From the NCBI RefSeq assembly GCF_900456975.1, contig NZ_UGYM01000002.1:5223468-5287467 (forward strand): DNA of 64,000 nt. Direction: 5' to 3'. The notes under the pieces are model-generated. The model saw only the letters and a list, made by a program, of their open reading frames with translations. It had not been told where the DNA came from and did no database searches. Source of the stretch: Shewanella baltica. GTDB lineage: Bacteria; Pseudomonadota; Gammaproteobacteria; Enterobacterales; Shewanellaceae. Shown one piece after another: positions 8,264 through 18,781 of this stretch (the first letter of the stretch is position 1; each line of letters begins with the position of its first letter). The position numbers and the translations under genes are program-made.

Positions 8264-9580
8264 ATGAGTCTCTTTGATAACGTGATGATTATATTGTGCC
8301 TAATCGGCGCGAGTTGTTTCTTCTCTATGTCAGAAATTGCACTTGCCGCTTCACGTAAAATCCGTTTACGTCAGTTGGCCGATGAGGGCGATGCCCGTGC
8401 AGAAAAAGTGCTGCAGTTACAAGCCGTTCCCGGCAGTTTTTTTACTGTAGTACAAATCGGTCTTAATGCCGTTGCCATCATGGGCGGTATCGTCGGTGAG
8501 TCGGCATTTCGGCCTTATTTCTATGAATTACTGTCGCCTTTGCTGACCGATCCTTGGTTGAGCCAAATGAGCTTTGTTTTATCCTTTATTGTCGTCACCA
8601 GTGCCTTTATTCTGGTGGCCGATTTGATGCCAAAACGCATTGCCATGGCGATGCCTGAGCCCGTCGCTTTGGCCGTTGTTGGGCCTATGTCTTTCTGTAT
8701 CGTGCTACTGCGTCCATTAGTGTGGTTTTTCAATGGTATGGCGAGCGGCATCTTTAAACTGCTGCAAATCCCAACCGTGCGTAACGATGCCATCACCTCT
8801 GACGACATTTATGCCGTGATGAATGCGGGCGCCGAAGCAGGGGTGTTAGATCGCGGTGATCAACAGATGATGGAAAATGTGTTTGAAATGCAAACCGTTT
8901 CTGTGACTTCTGCCATGACGGCCCGTGAAAGCTTAGTGTACTTTTTACTGCAAGATAGCGAAGAAGATATCAAGCGTAAGATTTCTGAAGATCCCCATAC
9001 CAAGTTCCTCGTCTGCGATGGTCAGTTAGATATGATCAAAGGTTTTGTGGATGCAAAAGAGCTGCTGATCCGAGTGATTAACGGTGAGAATATTACCTTA
9101 AAAGGCAGTAACTTAGTCCACACTTCGCTGATTATTCCTGATACTTTGAGCCTATCTGAGGCAATGGAATACTTTAAGAATAGCCGCGCCGATTTTGCCG
9201 TGGTCATGAACGAATATGCGTTAGTGGTCGGGATTGTCACGACCAACGATTTGCAGCGCGCGGTAATGGGTGCTTGGTCATTGCATGAGAGCGAAGAGCA
9301 GATCATCGCCCGTGATAGCAACTCTTGGTTAGTCGATGGGGTAACACCTATTACAGACGTAATGCGCGCCTTCGGCATCGAAGAATTCCCGCATAATCAG
9401 AACTACGAAACCATTGCCGGTTTTATGATGTATATGCTGCGTAAAATCCCTAAGCGTACCGATTTCGTGAACTATGCGGGCTATAAATTTGAGGTGGTCG
9501 ATATCGATTCTTACAAGGTCGATCAGCTATTGGTTACGCGCATCGATCCTATCGATAAGCTCAACTCACCGGATGTGTAA
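8264..9580 (+). CDS. paeA: CNNM/CBS/CorC-HlyC domain membrane protein, PaeA (YtfL) family
   Basis: The 438-residue protein aligns by eye with E. coli YtfL/PaeA over its full length: FFSMSEIALAASRK near the N-terminus, FTVVQIGLNAVAIMGGIVG, TSDDIYAVMNAGAEAGVL, NEYALVVGIVTTNDL and IPKRTDFVNYAGYKFEVVD. Domain order is a CNNM transmembrane domain (1-190), a CBS pair (about 205-330) and a C-terminal CorC_HlyC domain (about 345-430). PaeA in enterobacteria is reported to export cadaverine and putrescine under stress; related proteins move Mg2+/Co2+. ATG 8264 is chosen because GAAAGG precedes it at the right spacing and the protein then starts like YtfL; the longer frame from 8189 adds unsupported residues. 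Confidence 0.87.
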   Translation: MSLFDNVMIILCLIGASCFFSMSEIALAASRKIRLRQLADEGDARAEKVLQLQAVPGSFFTVVQIGLNAVAIMGGIVGESAFRPYFYELLSPLLTDPWLSQMSFVLSFIVVTSAFILVADLMPKRIAMAMPEPVALAVVGPMSFCIVLLRPLVWFFNGMASGIFKLLQIPTVRNDAITSDDIYAVMNAGAEAGVLDRGDQQMMENVFEMQTVSVTSAMTARESLVYFLLQDSEEDIKRKISEDPHTKFLVCDGQLDMIKGFVDAKELLIRVINGENITLKGSNLVHTSLIIPDTLSLSEAMEYFKNSRADFAVVMNEYALVVGIVTTNDLQRAVMGAWSLHESEEQIIARDSNSWLVDGVTPITDVMRAFGIEEFPHNQNYETIAGFMMYMLRKIPKRTDFVNYAGYKFEVVDIDSYKVDQLLVTRIDPIDKLNSPDV

Positions 9581-9651
9581 TCCCGTTATCTGGTGACGAT
9601 TAAGCTATTCTCGATTAAGTTATTTTCGATTCAGCGACTCTCAATATAAGT

Positions 9652-9692
9652 GACTCTCTTGGGCTAAGTGTTTGCCTTGGAGAGTCGTTTTA
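9652..9692 (+). terminator. Probable rho-independent terminator of paeA
   Basis: GACTCTC and GAGAGTC form a 7-bp stem, extended by GGC/GCC after a small internal mismatch, followed by GTTTT. It lies about 70 bases after the paeA stop and before the convergent ilvY end. Confidence 0.6.
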
Positions 9693-9791
9693 CTGTTAGC
9701 GCTCCTAGTGCCCCATCAATACCCGCCACGTAAAAACCGTTTTTGTATTCACTCTTGTCGCATAAATTTCTTTTGTATTAACTCGTACCGC

Positions 9792-10664
9792 TTAAATCAC
9801 ATCCAAAAATGCATTAACGATGGGATCGTCGAGCCGTTTTACTTTGCAGCAGCACCCTAACTCGAACGGTGGAATCGCAACCGGCGACGAGAGCAGTTGA
9901 ATGCGATCCCGCACTGGGCTGTTATTGATTACCACTTCTGGGCTTATGCTCACGCCGCAGCCTAACGCCACCATAGAGGCGATCGCTTCTTGGCCTGACA
10001 CTTGGGCGTAAATATTAGGGCTAATGCCCATTTGTTTGAACCAGTTATCGGCGCGGCGACGTCCGGGCCCGTGGTCGGGAATGATAAAGGGCACGCTCGA
10101 CCAATCGATGGGCGTTTGGGAAATCTGCTGCTGCACCGCGCAACGTATGGTTGGGGCGATAATCGACAGCGGCACATCGTCGATTTTGGCAAAGTGTAAG
10201 CTGCTGGGAAACGGATCGGGCAGGGCGGCGATGGCGATATCGGCGCGATTCTGTTGCACTTCGGCCAGCGCGTTCGCCGCATCTCCCGTGGTTAAGGCGA
10301 TTTCGACGAAGGGATGTTCTTGGCGGAATAAATCCAATAAACCTGGTAAATGGCTATAGGCGGCGGTGACCGAGCAATACAGATTCAATCGACCGCGCAG
10401 TACGTCCTGCTTGAGATCGATACTGTGCTTGAGTGTGCTCCAATGGTTCAAGGTCTGCTCGGCGAACCGCTTAAACTCGTGTCCCGCGTGGGTTAAGGTC
10501 ACGCTGCGATTATCCCGCTCTAACAGCTTAGCATTCACTTCTTCTTCTAATCTTTGCAGGGCTCGGCTTAAGGTCGATGGGCTCACATGCATCTGTTCCG
10601 CTGTCTTGGCGAAGTGCAAACTGTCACATAAGTGCAGGTACAATTTGAGGGTACGAATATCCAT
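9792..10664 (-). CDS. ilvY: LysR-type regulator IlvY, activator of ilvC
   Basis: The 290-residue LysR family protein has the N-terminal winged helix (HVSPSTLSRALQRLEEE, about 26-42) and a substrate-binding domain with FCSVTAAYSHLP-type and TTGDAANAL segments matching E. coli IlvY. IlvY binds acetolactate or acetohydroxybutyrate and activates ilvC. The gene is divergent from ilvC with 248 bases between starts, the arrangement seen in enterobacteria. LysR proteins normally bind such an intergenic region and repress their own gene. Confidence 0.95.
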   Translation of the reverse strand: MDIRTLKLYLHLCDSLHFAKTAEQMHVSPSTLSRALQRLEEEVNAKLLERDNRSVTLTHAGHEFKRFAEQTLNHWSTLKHSIDLKQDVLRGRLNLYCSVTAAYSHLPGLLDLFRQEHPFVEIALTTGDAANALAEVQQNRADIAIAALPDPFPSSLHFAKIDDVPLSIIAPTIRCAVQQQISQTPIDWSSVPFIIPDHGPGRRRADNWFKQMGISPNIYAQVSGQEAIASMVALGCGVSISPEVVINNSPVRDRIQLLSSPVAIPPFELGCCCKVKRLDDPIVNAFLDVI

Positions 10665-10912
10665 GATCTTATCCTGTTTAGTCTGAGCTTGAGCCTTGGC
10701 TTGAGTGACGGCGTGATTGGGTGCCGCATATTGGCGCCGATGTTACTGCTCATGATTACAGTTGACGTTGCGCAGAATGCAATATGAAGTTTCGAATATA
10801 TCATTTTAAGCAATGATAAGCATGGGTTATAGTGATTTCAATCACAACCAAGCCGTAACATTATGTTAGTTTGGTTGCGTCCAAAATTTCTGACTTATAG
10901 GTGGTATATCAG
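10665..10912. promoter_or_regulatory. ilvY-ilvC divergent promoter region
   Basis: This 248-base spacer separates the divergent ilvY and ilvC starts, so it must hold both promoters and, by family precedent, tandem IlvY operators. I could not pick out the operators unambiguously. A good Shine-Dalgarno sequence AGGTGG (about 10899-10904) precedes the ilvC ATG at 10913. Confidence 0.6.
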
Positions 10913-12391
10913 ATGGCTAACTATTTTAACTCTCTGAATTTACGTCAACAATTAGCACAGCTTGGCCAATGTCGTTTCATGGACCGTTCTGAGTTTAGCG
11001 ACGGCTGTAACTATATCAAAGATTGGAATATTGTTATTTTAGGTTGTGGTGCTCAAGGTCTTAACCAAGGCTTGAACATGCGTGATTCGGGTCTGAATAT
11101 CTCTTTTGCCCTGCGTCCTGAAGCGATTGAACAGAAACGTGCCTCATGGCAAAAAGCGACTGACAACGGTTTCCGTGTCGGTACCTTTGAAGAATTAATA
11201 CCCGCGGCGGATCTGGTACTTAACCTGACGCCGGACAAACAGCATTCCAACGTGGTTAACGCGGTTATGCCACTGATGAAGCAAGGTTCTACCTTGTCTT
11301 ACTCACACGGCTTCAACATCGTTGAAGAGGGCATGCAAGTTCGTCCCGATATCACTGTGGTGATGGTTGCGCCTAAGTGCCCGGGCACTGAAGTGCGTGA
11401 AGAATACAAACGTGGTTTTGGTGTGCCAACCCTTATTGCGGTACACCCAGAAAACGATCCAGACGGTGACGGCTTAGAGATTGCTAAAGCCTACGCTAGC
11501 GCAACGGGTGGAGACAGAGCCGGTGTTTTACTGTCGTCTTTTATCGCCGAAGTGAAGTCAGATCTAATGGGCGAGCAGACCATTCTGTGCGGTATGTTGC
11601 AGACGGGTGCCATCTTAGGTTACGAGAAAATGATCGCCGATGGTGTTGAACCAGGCTACGCGGCCAAGCTTATCCAGCAAGGTTGGGAAACGGTCACTGA
11701 AGCGTTGAAACACGGCGGCATCACTAACATGATGGACCGTTTGTCTAATCCAGCCAAGATTAAAGCATTTGAAATTGCAGAAGATTTAAAAGAAATCCTC
11801 CAGCCATTATTTGAAAAGCACATGGATGACATCATCAGCGGCGAATTTTCTCGCACTATGATGGAAGACTGGGCGAACGAAGATGCGAACTTACTGCGTT
11901 GGAGAGCGGAAACTGGCGAAACAGGTTTCGAAAATGCACCCGTATCGAGCGAGCATATCGACGAACAAACCTATTTCGACAAAGGTATTTTCCTTGTCGC
12001 TATGATCAAAGCGGGTGTGGAACTGGCGTTCGATACCATGGTGTCTGCGGGTATCGTGGAAGAGTCGGCTTATTACGAGTCACTGCATGAAACTCCACTT
12101 ATCGCCAACACTATTGCCCGTAAGCGTTTGTATGAGATGAACGTGGTGATTTCAGACACGGCCGAATACGGTTGCTACCTGTTCAATCACGCCGCCGTAC
12201 CTATGCTGCGCGACTACGTTAATGCCATGTCATCTGAGTATTTAGGTGCTGGCCTGAAAGACAGCGCAACCGGTGTCGACAACCTAACGCTCATCGCAGT
12301 TAACGAAGCGATTCGTGAAACGGCTGTGGAATATGTTGGCGCTGAACTTCGCGGTTACATGACTGATATGAAGAGCATTGTTGAGGCTTAA
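10913..12391 (+). CDS. ilvC: Ketol-acid reductoisomerase (class II, long form)
   Basis: The 492-residue enzyme converts acetolactate or acetohydroxybutyrate, with NADPH and Mg2+, to the dihydroxy acids of valine and isoleucine synthesis. The length and the duplicated C-terminal knotted domain are those of the class II enzyme (E. coli about 491). The Rossmann motif [14 protein letters not shown] (about 39-52) and the metal-site segment around [12 protein letters not shown] are present. ATG 10913 gives the standard [14 protein letters not shown] start; an in-frame GTG at 10901 lies inside the ribosome-binding region and is rejected. It is divergent from ilvY. Confidence 0.97.
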   Translation: MANYFNSLNLRQQLAQLGQCRFMDRSEFSDGCNYIKDWNIVILGCGAQGLNQGLNMRDSGLNISFALRPEAIEQKRASWQKATDNGFRVGTFEELIPAADLVLNLTPDKQHSNVVNAVMPLMKQGSTLSYSHGFNIVEEGMQVRPDITVVMVAPKCPGTEVREEYKRGFGVPTLIAVHPENDPDGDGLEIAKAYASATGGDRAGVLLSSFIAEVKSDLMGEQTILCGMLQTGAILGYEKMIADGVEPGYAAKLIQQGWETVTEALKHGGITNMMDRLSNPAKIKAFEIAEDLKEILQPLFEKHMDDIISGEFSRTMMEDWANEDANLLRWRAETGETGFENAPVSSEHIDEQTYFDKGIFLVAMIKAGVELAFDTMVSAGIVEESAYYESLHETPLIANTIARKRLYEMNVVISDTAEYGCYLFNHAAVPMLRDYVNAMSSEYLGAGLKDSATGVDNLTLIAVNEAIRETAVEYVGAELRGYMTDMKSIVEA

Positions 12392-12898
12392 TTGATAGTT
12401 AATTAAGCCCAACATTGGGGGAGAGGGTTGAGACTCAAAGGACTTGGGTCTCAGCTCAGTTCCCAAGCAACCTCAGATACTGAAACGCGCATCTTGAGCT
12501 TGCTTAGTGATGAATCAGCTTAGTGATGAATCTGCTTAGTGAGAAACAAATTTTTTCCTGTTCAGTGGGCTGTCGAGCGGGCAAAAACGACATAGTTAGT
12601 GAGTTAATAGTTAGTGAGTGAATCTTCAGTGAGCGTTCGCGAGTTAATGCGCGTTCAGTGAATGAATCCTGCGGTAGGTGAATCGCGCCGACTGAGGATC
12701 AACAGTTAACGTTTTACTTTGTTGTTTTGCATTGTCTCGGCAGGGAAGCTGAATTTTTTTTGACAAAAGATATTTTTTATTGTGTTTGGCTGTCGCTTTA
12801 TGGTAAAGCTAATAGCTCGCGGTAGGGCAAAGTCCAAAGCGAAACTAACTTTCATGCAATATCCCAATTTTAGAAACACCGATTAGGAATCCATATTG
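12392..12898. other. ilvC-ilvL intergenic region with short tandem repeats and the ilv leader promoter
   Basis: No gene is seen. Three copies of a 16-base unit resembling GCTTAGTGATGAATCA lie at about 12501-12547, and looser TTAGTGAG repeats continue to about 12660. A TTGACA hexamer at 12760-12765 in a T-rich context is a candidate -35 for the ilvLGMDA transcript, but no good -10 sits 17 bases beyond it, so the exact promoter is unsure. An inverted repeat TTGAGAC/GTCTCAG near 12429-12455 could end ilvC transcription but lacks a T-run. Confidence 0.45.
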
Positions 12899-12985
12899 AT
12901 GTTTAACCAAGCTGCCAAGCTCATTCTCGTGATTATTACCGTCGTGATTATTAAATCACAGCGGGGGCGGCGCATGGCAAACTGA
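12899..12985 (+). CDS. ilvL: ilvGMDA operon leader peptide
   Basis: A 28-codon open frame preceded by AGGAA 9 bases upstream. Residues 8-18 are ten Leu/Ile/Val plus one Thr (Leu 8, 10; Ile 9, 12, 13, 17, 18; Val 11, 15, 16; Thr 14), which is the signature of a branched-chain amino acid attenuation leader. A GC-rich terminator hairpin follows 27 bases after the stop, and ilvG starts about 155 bases on. Ribosome stalling at these codons when charged tRNA is scarce would prevent terminator formation. Confidence 0.92.
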   Translation: MFNQAAKLILVIITVVIIKSQRGRRMAN

Positions 12986-13011
12986 TAGACCTAAAAGGTT
13001 AGAAGTTTCGA

Positions 13012-13047
13012 AAGAACCCCCCGCTCCGAAAGGACCGGGGGGTTCTT
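13012..13047 (+). terminator. Attenuator of the ilvGMDA operon
   Basis: The arms 13012-13027 and 13032-13047 form a 16-bp stem with one C/C mismatch closed by a GAAA tetraloop; the core is six C-G pairs. It follows the Leu/Ile/Val-rich leader and precedes ilvG. The downstream tract (CGTTTC) is poor in T for an intrinsic terminator, so termination may be partial or may depend on other signals. The competing antiterminator was not worked out. Confidence 0.85.
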
Positions 13048-13141
13048 CGTTTCAGGGCCTAGAGCAAGGTCCTAAGCTTCGAAAGAGTAAAAAATTAGCG
13101 TCGATTTTCGGCAATTCAGGACTAACGTAGCGAGAGAGAAT

Positions 13142-14815
13142 ATGGAACCAGGGCAGATGATCAGAGGCGCAGACGCGGTAATCAAAGTGTTAGCAGCACA
13201 TGGAGTCACCACAGTGTTTGGTTACCCAGGTGGTGCCATTATGCCAATATACGATGCCCTCTATGGAAGCCCTGTCGAACATCTGCTCAGCCGTCACGAA
13301 CAAGGCGCCGCCTTTGCCGCCGTAGGATACGCAAGAGCCAGCGGTAAAACTGGCGTGTGCTTTGCGACTTCAGGCCCAGGCGCGACTAACCTGATCACTT
13401 CCTTAGCCGATGCCCTGTTAGATTCTGTGCCTATGGTGGCCATCACAGGCCAAGTCTCTACCGCCGTAATCGGCACCGACGCCTTTCAAGAAATCGACGT
13501 ACTGGGCATGTCACTGAGCTGCACTAAGCACAGTTTTATGGTGACAGACGTCAACGAACTGATCCCAACCTTGTATCAAGCTTTTGAGATCGCCGCATCC
13601 GGTCGCCCTGGCCCTGTGCTGGTCGATATCCCGAAGGATATCCAAATCGCCCAATTGGAATATCGCACCCCTTTGCTGGCCGTGATGAACGAACCCCAAG
13701 CCGAGATGAGTGATATCGACGCCGCCCGTGCGCTGTTGGCAGAGGCTAAACAGCCTATGTTGTATGTCGGCGGCGGTGTAGGCATGGCGGGCGCGGTCGA
13801 TCAACTGCGTGAGTTTATCAAAGTGACGGGCATACCTTCGGTCGCGACCTTGAAAGGGCTGGGCAGTATCGCCCACGGCACGCCCGGTTACTTAGGCATG
13901 TTAGGCATGCATGGCGGCAAGGCCGCTAACTTAGCGGTACAGGATTGCGATTTGCTGATCGTGGTGGGTGCTCGTTTCGACGACAGGGTAACAGGCCGTT
14001 TAGCGAGCTTTGCCGACAAGGCCAAAGTGATCCATTTAGATATCGACGCCGCCGAACTGGGCAAATTGCGTATGCCTGAGGTGGCAATCGCCGGCGACTT
14101 ACGCCAAATCTTACCTGCCTTAGCCATGTCGATGAACATCACCCCTTGGCAGGCCGAGGTGGAGCATTTATCCCGTAAGCACCAATGGGATTATCAACAC
14201 CCCGGCAGTTTGATCTACGCCCCAGCGTTGCTGCGCCGTTTAGCCAATAAGTTACCCGAAGACAGCGTAGTGTGCTGCGATGTGGGTCAGCACCAAATGT
14301 GGGTGGCCCAGCATATGTGGTTCCGCCGCCCAGAAGATCATCTGTCCAGCGCGGGCTTAGGCACTATGGGCTTTGGCTTACCCGCCGCGATTGGTGCGCA
14401 AGTGGCCCGTCCCGATGCCACTGTGGTGACAGTATCTGGCGATGGTTCTTTTATGATGAATGTGCAGGAACTGACCACCATCAAACGCCGCAAGCTGCCA
14501 GTGAAAATCGTGCTGGTTGATAACCAAAAGCTTGGCATGGTGAAACAGTGGCAACAGCTATTCTTTGAAGAACGCTACAGCGAAACGGATTTATCCGATA
14601 ACCCAGATTTTGTTTTATTGGCCTCCGCCTTTGATATCCCCGGCCGCACGATTTTCTCTTCCGACGAAGTGGAAGAAGCCTTAACAGAAATGTTAGCGGC
14701 TAAGGGCCCGTATTTATTACACGTTGCAATCGACGATGCTTTTAACGTTTGGCCACTGGTGCCCCCAGGCGCATCAAACAGCGATATGATGGACGAAATG
14801 GAGAAACAAACATGA
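13142..14815 (+). CDS. ilvG: Acetolactate synthase II large subunit
   Basis: The 557-residue ThDP-dependent enzyme condenses two pyruvates, or pyruvate and 2-oxobutyrate. The catalytic Glu is E53 in RHEQGAA. The ThDP/Mg motif starts [12 protein letters not shown] and ends near VLVDNQ. It is full length and in frame, unlike the frameshifted ilvG of E. coli K-12, and ends with the typical [11 protein letters not shown] segment. It overlaps ilvM by ATGA, which indicates translational coupling of catalytic and regulatory subunits. It is under control of the upstream leader and attenuator. Confidence 0.97.
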   Translation: MEPGQMIRGADAVIKVLAAHGVTTVFGYPGGAIMPIYDALYGSPVEHLLSRHEQGAAFAAVGYARASGKTGVCFATSGPGATNLITSLADALLDSVPMVAITGQVSTAVIGTDAFQEIDVLGMSLSCTKHSFMVTDVNELIPTLYQAFEIAASGRPGPVLVDIPKDIQIAQLEYRTPLLAVMNEPQAEMSDIDAARALLAEAKQPMLYVGGGVGMAGAVDQLREFIKVTGIPSVATLKGLGSIAHGTPGYLGMLGMHGGKAANLAVQDCDLLIVVGARFDDRVTGRLASFADKAKVIHLDIDAAELGKLRMPEVAIAGDLRQILPALAMSMNITPWQAEVEHLSRKHQWDYQHPGSLIYAPALLRRLANKLPEDSVVCCDVGQHQMWVAQHMWFRRPEDHLSSAGLGTMGFGLPAAIGAQVARPDATVVTVSGDGSFMMNVQELTTIKRRKLPVKIVLVDNQKLGMVKQWQQLFFEERYSETDLSDNPDFVLLASAFDIPGRTIFSSDEVEEALTEMLAAKGPYLLHVAIDDAFNVWPLVPPGASNSDMMDEMEKQT

Positions 14816-15069
14816 TCCACTCTCTGGAATTAACGGTTCAACAACGCCCCGAAGTGCTTGAGCGTGTTTTGCGCGTGACTCGCCACCGTGGCTTTACGAT
14901 TACCCAAATGCAGATGCGCATGAATGACGATGCGAGTCTATCACTGGATATGGAGGTCGATAGCGAACGTGCCATCGAACTGCTAAGTAATCAGCTGAAT
15001 AAACTGATTGATGTGACTCAATGTAAGGTATTGTTACCGCTGAGCTTGCAACAAACGGCGAATGCTTAA
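14812..15069 (+). CDS. ilvM: Acetolactate synthase II small (regulatory) subunit
   Basis: The 85-residue ACT-domain protein is the regulatory partner of IlvG. ATG 14812 overlaps the ilvG stop by four bases. The sequence begins [26 protein letters not shown], typical of IlvM, and the length equals that of the E. coli subunit (about 87). A spacer of 136 bases separates it from ilvD; ilvE, found here in enterobacteria, is absent. Confidence 0.95.
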   Translation: MIHSLELTVQQRPEVLERVLRVTRHRGFTITQMQMRMNDDASLSLDMEVDSERAIELLSNQLNKLIDVTQCKVLLPLSLQQTANA

Positions 15070-15205
15070 GGCCTTGCTTGGGTTCATTTTAGTCCCTGAT
15101 GTTGAGTGACTATGAGTGCCAGATATTGAGACGAATGCGGTAAGTGCAGCATTCGCCATGTGAATTAAGAATACGATTTTCGATTTGAGATAAAGGATAC
15201 AGTCA

Positions 15206-17095
15206 ATGCCAAAGTTACGATCAGCTACCAGTACCGAAGGCCGCAATATGGCGGGTGCACGTGCGTTATGGCGCGCCACAGGGGTGAAAGACAATGATTT
15301 TGGTAAGCCAATTATCGCTATTGCTAACTCCTTTACTCAGTTTGTACCGGGCCACGTGCATTTAAAAGATATGGGTTCACTCGTTGCGAGCGCCATCGAG
15401 GAAGCGGGCGGTATCGCCAAAGAATTCAATACCATTGCCGTCGATGACGGTATCGCCATGGGCCACGGCGGCATGCTTTACAGTCTGCCATCGCGTGAGC
15501 TTATCGCCGACAGTGTGGAATATATGGTTAACGCCCACTGCGCCGATGCCTTAGTGTGTATCTCCAACTGCGACAAGATCACTCCCGGTATGTTGATGGC
15601 GGCGCTGCGCCTTAATATTCCCGTCGTGTTTGTCTCTGGCGGACCGATGGAAGCGGGTAAAACTAAGCTGTCGGATAAACTCATCAAGCTCGACTTAGTC
15701 GATGCCATGATTGCGGGCGCCGACTCGAACGTGAGCGATGAAGACAGTGCCAAAATTGAGCGTAGTGCTTGCCCAACCTGTGGCTCTTGCTCTGGCATGT
15801 TTACCGCCAACTCAATGAACTGTTTAACCGAAGCTCTAGGATTATCGCTACCGGGTAACGGCTCTATGCTGGCAACCCACGCCGATCGTCGTGAGCTGTT
15901 TTTAGAAGCGGGTCGCCGCGTGATGGCGCTGGCAAAACGTTATTATCATCAAGATGATGAATCGGCATTGCCACGCAATATCGCGAACTTTAAAGCCTTC
16001 GAAAATGCCATGACCTTAGATATCGCCATGGGCGGCTCATCTAATACCGTTTTGCATTTATTGGCTGCCGCGCAGGAAGCTGATGTTGACTTTACCATGG
16101 CGGATATTGACCGTATGTCGCGCCTAGTGCCGCACCTTTGTAAGGTCGCGCCCTCGACGCCTAAATACCATATGGAAGATGTGCACCGCGCGGGTGGTGT
16201 GATGGGGATTTTAGGCGAGCTCGACAGAGCCGGATTACTGCATACCGATGTGTTCCATGTGGCGGCTGACAATGATGGTACTTTTGCTGGTGGCGCTGAG
16301 GGCGGCGGTACCTTGAAGTCGGTATTGGCGAAATACGATGTGATGCAAACCCAAGATGAAAAAGTAAAACACTTCTTTATGGCGGGGCCTGCGGGGATTC
16401 CGACCACTAAAGCCTTTAGCCAAGATTGTCGCTGGCCGTCACTGGATAACGACAGACAAGAAGGTTGTATCCGTAGCCGCGAGTTTGCTTTCAGCCAAGA
16501 GGGCGGGCTTGCCGTATTGTCGGGCAACGTGGCCGAGAACGGCTGTATCGTTAAAACGGCGGGCGTGGATGAATCGAATCTGACCTTTGTTGGCTCGGCG
16601 CGAGTCTATGAAAGCCAAGATGACGCAGTGGCGGGTATCTTAGGCGGCGAAGTGGTGGCGGGTGATGTGGTTGTTATCCGTTACGAAGGCCCGAAAGGCG
16701 GCCCGGGTATGCAAGAAATGTTATACCCAACCAGTTACTTAAAATCACGTGGCTTAGGCAAAGCCTGTGCGCTGATCACCGACGGTCGTTTCTCCGGCGG
16801 CACTTCAGGCTTATCGATTGGCCACGTTTCACCCGAAGCGGCAGCGGGCGGCACAATCGCCTTGATTGAAAATGGCGATCGCATCGAAATTGATATTCCA
16901 AAGCGCAGCATCAAGCTGGCAGTAAGCGATGTTGAACTCAATGCTCGCCGCGAAAAAATGCACAGTCTTGGCCCAATGGCGTGGAAACCTATCGGTCGCC
17001 AACGTTATGTATCACTCGCGCTTAAGGCCTACGCCATGCTCGCTACCAGTGCCGACAAGGGCGCAGTGCGCGATCGCAGTAAACTGGAGGACTAA
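15206..17095 (+). CDS. ilvD: Dihydroxy-acid dehydratase
   Basis: The 629-residue Fe-S dehydratase forms 2-oxoisovalerate and 2-oxo-3-methylvalerate. The cysteines expected to ligate the Fe-S cluster are visible in [10 protein letters not shown] and in [11 protein letters not shown]. The C-terminal [20 protein letters not shown] motif of the IlvD/Edd family is intact. The start at 15206 has AAAGGA 8 bases upstream. The stop is one base before the ilvA ATG. It is about 13 residues longer than E. coli IlvD, without an obvious extra domain. Confidence 0.97.
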   Translation: MPKLRSATSTEGRNMAGARALWRATGVKDNDFGKPIIAIANSFTQFVPGHVHLKDMGSLVASAIEEAGGIAKEFNTIAVDDGIAMGHGGMLYSLPSRELIADSVEYMVNAHCADALVCISNCDKITPGMLMAALRLNIPVVFVSGGPMEAGKTKLSDKLIKLDLVDAMIAGADSNVSDEDSAKIERSACPTCGSCSGMFTANSMNCLTEALGLSLPGNGSMLATHADRRELFLEAGRRVMALAKRYYHQDDESALPRNIANFKAFENAMTLDIAMGGSSNTVLHLLAAAQEADVDFTMADIDRMSRLVPHLCKVAPSTPKYHMEDVHRAGGVMGILGELDRAGLLHTDVFHVAADNDGTFAGGAEGGGTLKSVLAKYDVMQTQDEKVKHFFMAGPAGIPTTKAFSQDCRWPSLDNDRQEGCIRSREFAFSQEGGLAVLSGNVAENGCIVKTAGVDESNLTFVGSARVYESQDDAVAGILGGEVVAGDVVVIRYEGPKGGPGMQEMLYPTSYLKSRGLGKACALITDGRFSGGTSGLSIGHVSPEAAAGGTIALIENGDRIEIDIPKRSIKLAVSDVELNARREKMHSLGPMAWKPIGRQRYVSLALKAYAMLATSADKGAVRDRSKLED

Positions 17096-17096
17096 T

Positions 17097-18692
17097 ATGT
17101 TGCCACTTGCATCGCAAGCTCGGACGGATTTAGCACATTTTCAATTGGCACAAAGCTATCTGCAAAAAATCCTGTTGTCATCTGTGTATGACATAGCGAA
17201 AGTGACGCCGCTTTCAAGCATGAACAAGTTATCGGCGCGTTTAGGTTGTCAGGTATTTTTGAAGCGCGAAGATATGCAGCCAGTGCACTCCTTCAAGTTA
17301 CGCGGTGCCTATAACCGTATCGCCCAGCTGACGAAAGAAGAATGTCAGCGCGGCGTGGTGTGCGCTTCGGCAGGCAATCATGCTCAGGGTGTGGCGATGT
17401 CGGCGGCGAGTCGCGGCGTGGATGCTGTAATTGTGATGCCTGAGACAACGCCCGATATTAAAGTCGATGCGGTGCGCCGTTTAGGTGGCAACGTGGTATT
17501 GCACGGCCAAGCCTTCGATCAAGCCAATGGCTATGCGATGGCGCTGGCCAAGGAAGAGGGCCGAGTTTATATCGCGCCCTTCGACGATGAAGCGGTGATC
17601 GCAGGCCAAGGCACTATCGCCCAAGAGATGTTGCAGCAGCAGCGCGATCTCGAAGTGGTATTTGTGCCCGTGGGCGGCGGCGGTTTAATCGCGGGTATTG
17701 CTGCCTATTACAAGGCGGTGATGCCGCAGGTGAAAATTGTCGGCGTCGAGCCTGAAGATGCCGCCTGTTTAAAGGCAGCGATGGAAGCGGGCGAGCCTGT
17801 GACACTGGCACAAGTCGGTTTATTTGCCGACGGTGTGGCGGTGAAGCGTATTGGCACTGAGCCATTTCGAGTCGCCAAACGGTATGTCGATGAAGTGGTC
17901 ACTGTGACCTCGGATGAAATCTGCGCTGCGGTGAAAGATATCTTCGAAGATACCCGTGCGATTGCTGAACCCGCTGGGGCTTTGTCCTTGGCTGGGCTTA
18001 AAAAATATGTCAGCGCTAATGCGAGTGGCGACAGCGGTAAAGGCGAAAAAGTTGCTGCGATTTTGAGTGGCGCGAATGTGAATTTCCACAGTCTGCGTTA
18101 TGTGTCGGAACGCTGCGAACTTGGTGAGCAAAAAGAAGCAGTTCTGGCGGTGAAAGTCCCTGAACGTCCGGGAAGTTTCTTAAAATTCTGTGAGTTACTC
18201 GATAAGCGGGTGATGACAGAGTTTAACTATCGTTTTAGTAGTCGCGATCTAGCCGTGGTGTTTGCTGGCATTCGCTTAAGCCGAGGCCAAGGCGAGCTTG
18301 AACAAATCATCGCTACCTTAGAGGCTAACGATTTTGAAGTGCAGGATTTATCCGGCGATGAAACCGCGAAATTGCATGTGCGCTATATGGTCGGCGGCCA
18401 TCCACCTGAGCCTTTAGAAGAGCGTTTGTTTAGCTTCGAATTCCCTGAACATCCCGGTGCGCTGCTGAAGTTTTTAACTACCTTGCAGAGCAAATGGAAC
18501 ATTAGTCTGTTCCATTATCGCAACCACGGCGCGGCCTTTGGCCGAGTGCTGGCTGGGTTTGAAGTGCCCGCGAGTGATGCCTTGCCGTTCCAACAGTTTT
18601 TAACTGAGTTGGGTTTCGTCTATCAAGAGGAAACCCAAAGTCCTGCCTATCAGCTGTTTTTAAATGCGGGTAACGGCAACAAAGTCTTATAG
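17097..18692 (+). CDS. ilvA: Biosynthetic threonine deaminase
   Basis: The 531-residue PLP enzyme makes 2-oxobutyrate from threonine, the first step to isoleucine. The PLP lysine is K67 in HSFKLRGAYNR. SAGNHAQG and the phosphate-binding GGGGLIAG loop follow, and two ACT-like regulatory domains occupy about 345-525, so allosteric inhibition by isoleucine is expected. ATG 17097 is chosen because GGAGG (17086-17090) precedes it; the frame extends upstream to 16929 but that part overlaps ilvD. It is the last gene of ilvGMDA and is followed by a terminator. Confidence 0.96.
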   Translation: MLPLASQARTDLAHFQLAQSYLQKILLSSVYDIAKVTPLSSMNKLSARLGCQVFLKREDMQPVHSFKLRGAYNRIAQLTKEECQRGVVCASAGNHAQGVAMSAASRGVDAVIVMPETTPDIKVDAVRRLGGNVVLHGQAFDQANGYAMALAKEEGRVYIAPFDDEAVIAGQGTIAQEMLQQQRDLEVVFVPVGGGGLIAGIAAYYKAVMPQVKIVGVEPEDAACLKAAMEAGEPVTLAQVGLFADGVAVKRIGTEPFRVAKRYVDEVVTVTSDEICAAVKDIFEDTRAIAEPAGALSLAGLKKYVSANASGDSGKGEKVAAILSGANVNFHSLRYVSERCELGEQKEAVLAVKVPERPGSFLKFCELLDKRVMTEFNYRFSSRDLAVVFAGIRLSRGQGELEQIIATLEANDFEVQDLSGDETAKLHVRYMVGGHPPEPLEERLFSFEFPEHPGALLKFLTTLQSKWNISLFHYRNHGAAFGRVLAGFEVPASDALPFQQFLTELGFVYQEETQSPAYQLFLNAGNGNKVL

Positions 18693-18759
18693 GGTTTGCG
18701 GTGATGCACATAGCTTAGATCGACGCGATGACATGTTAGGCAAAGTTAGGCTAAAGGAG

Positions 18760-18781
18760 GGGCGCACATGCGCCCTTTTTT
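18760..18781 (+). terminator. Terminator of the ilvGMDA operon
   Basis: GGGCGC and GCGCCC pair around a 4-base loop, followed by six Ts, about 70 bases after the ilvA stop. Confidence 0.88.

Noticed and set aside
16929..17096. N-terminal extension of ilvA into ilvD
   Set aside because: It overlaps the conserved ilvD end in another frame; the GGAGG-preceded ATG at 17097 gives the normal start.
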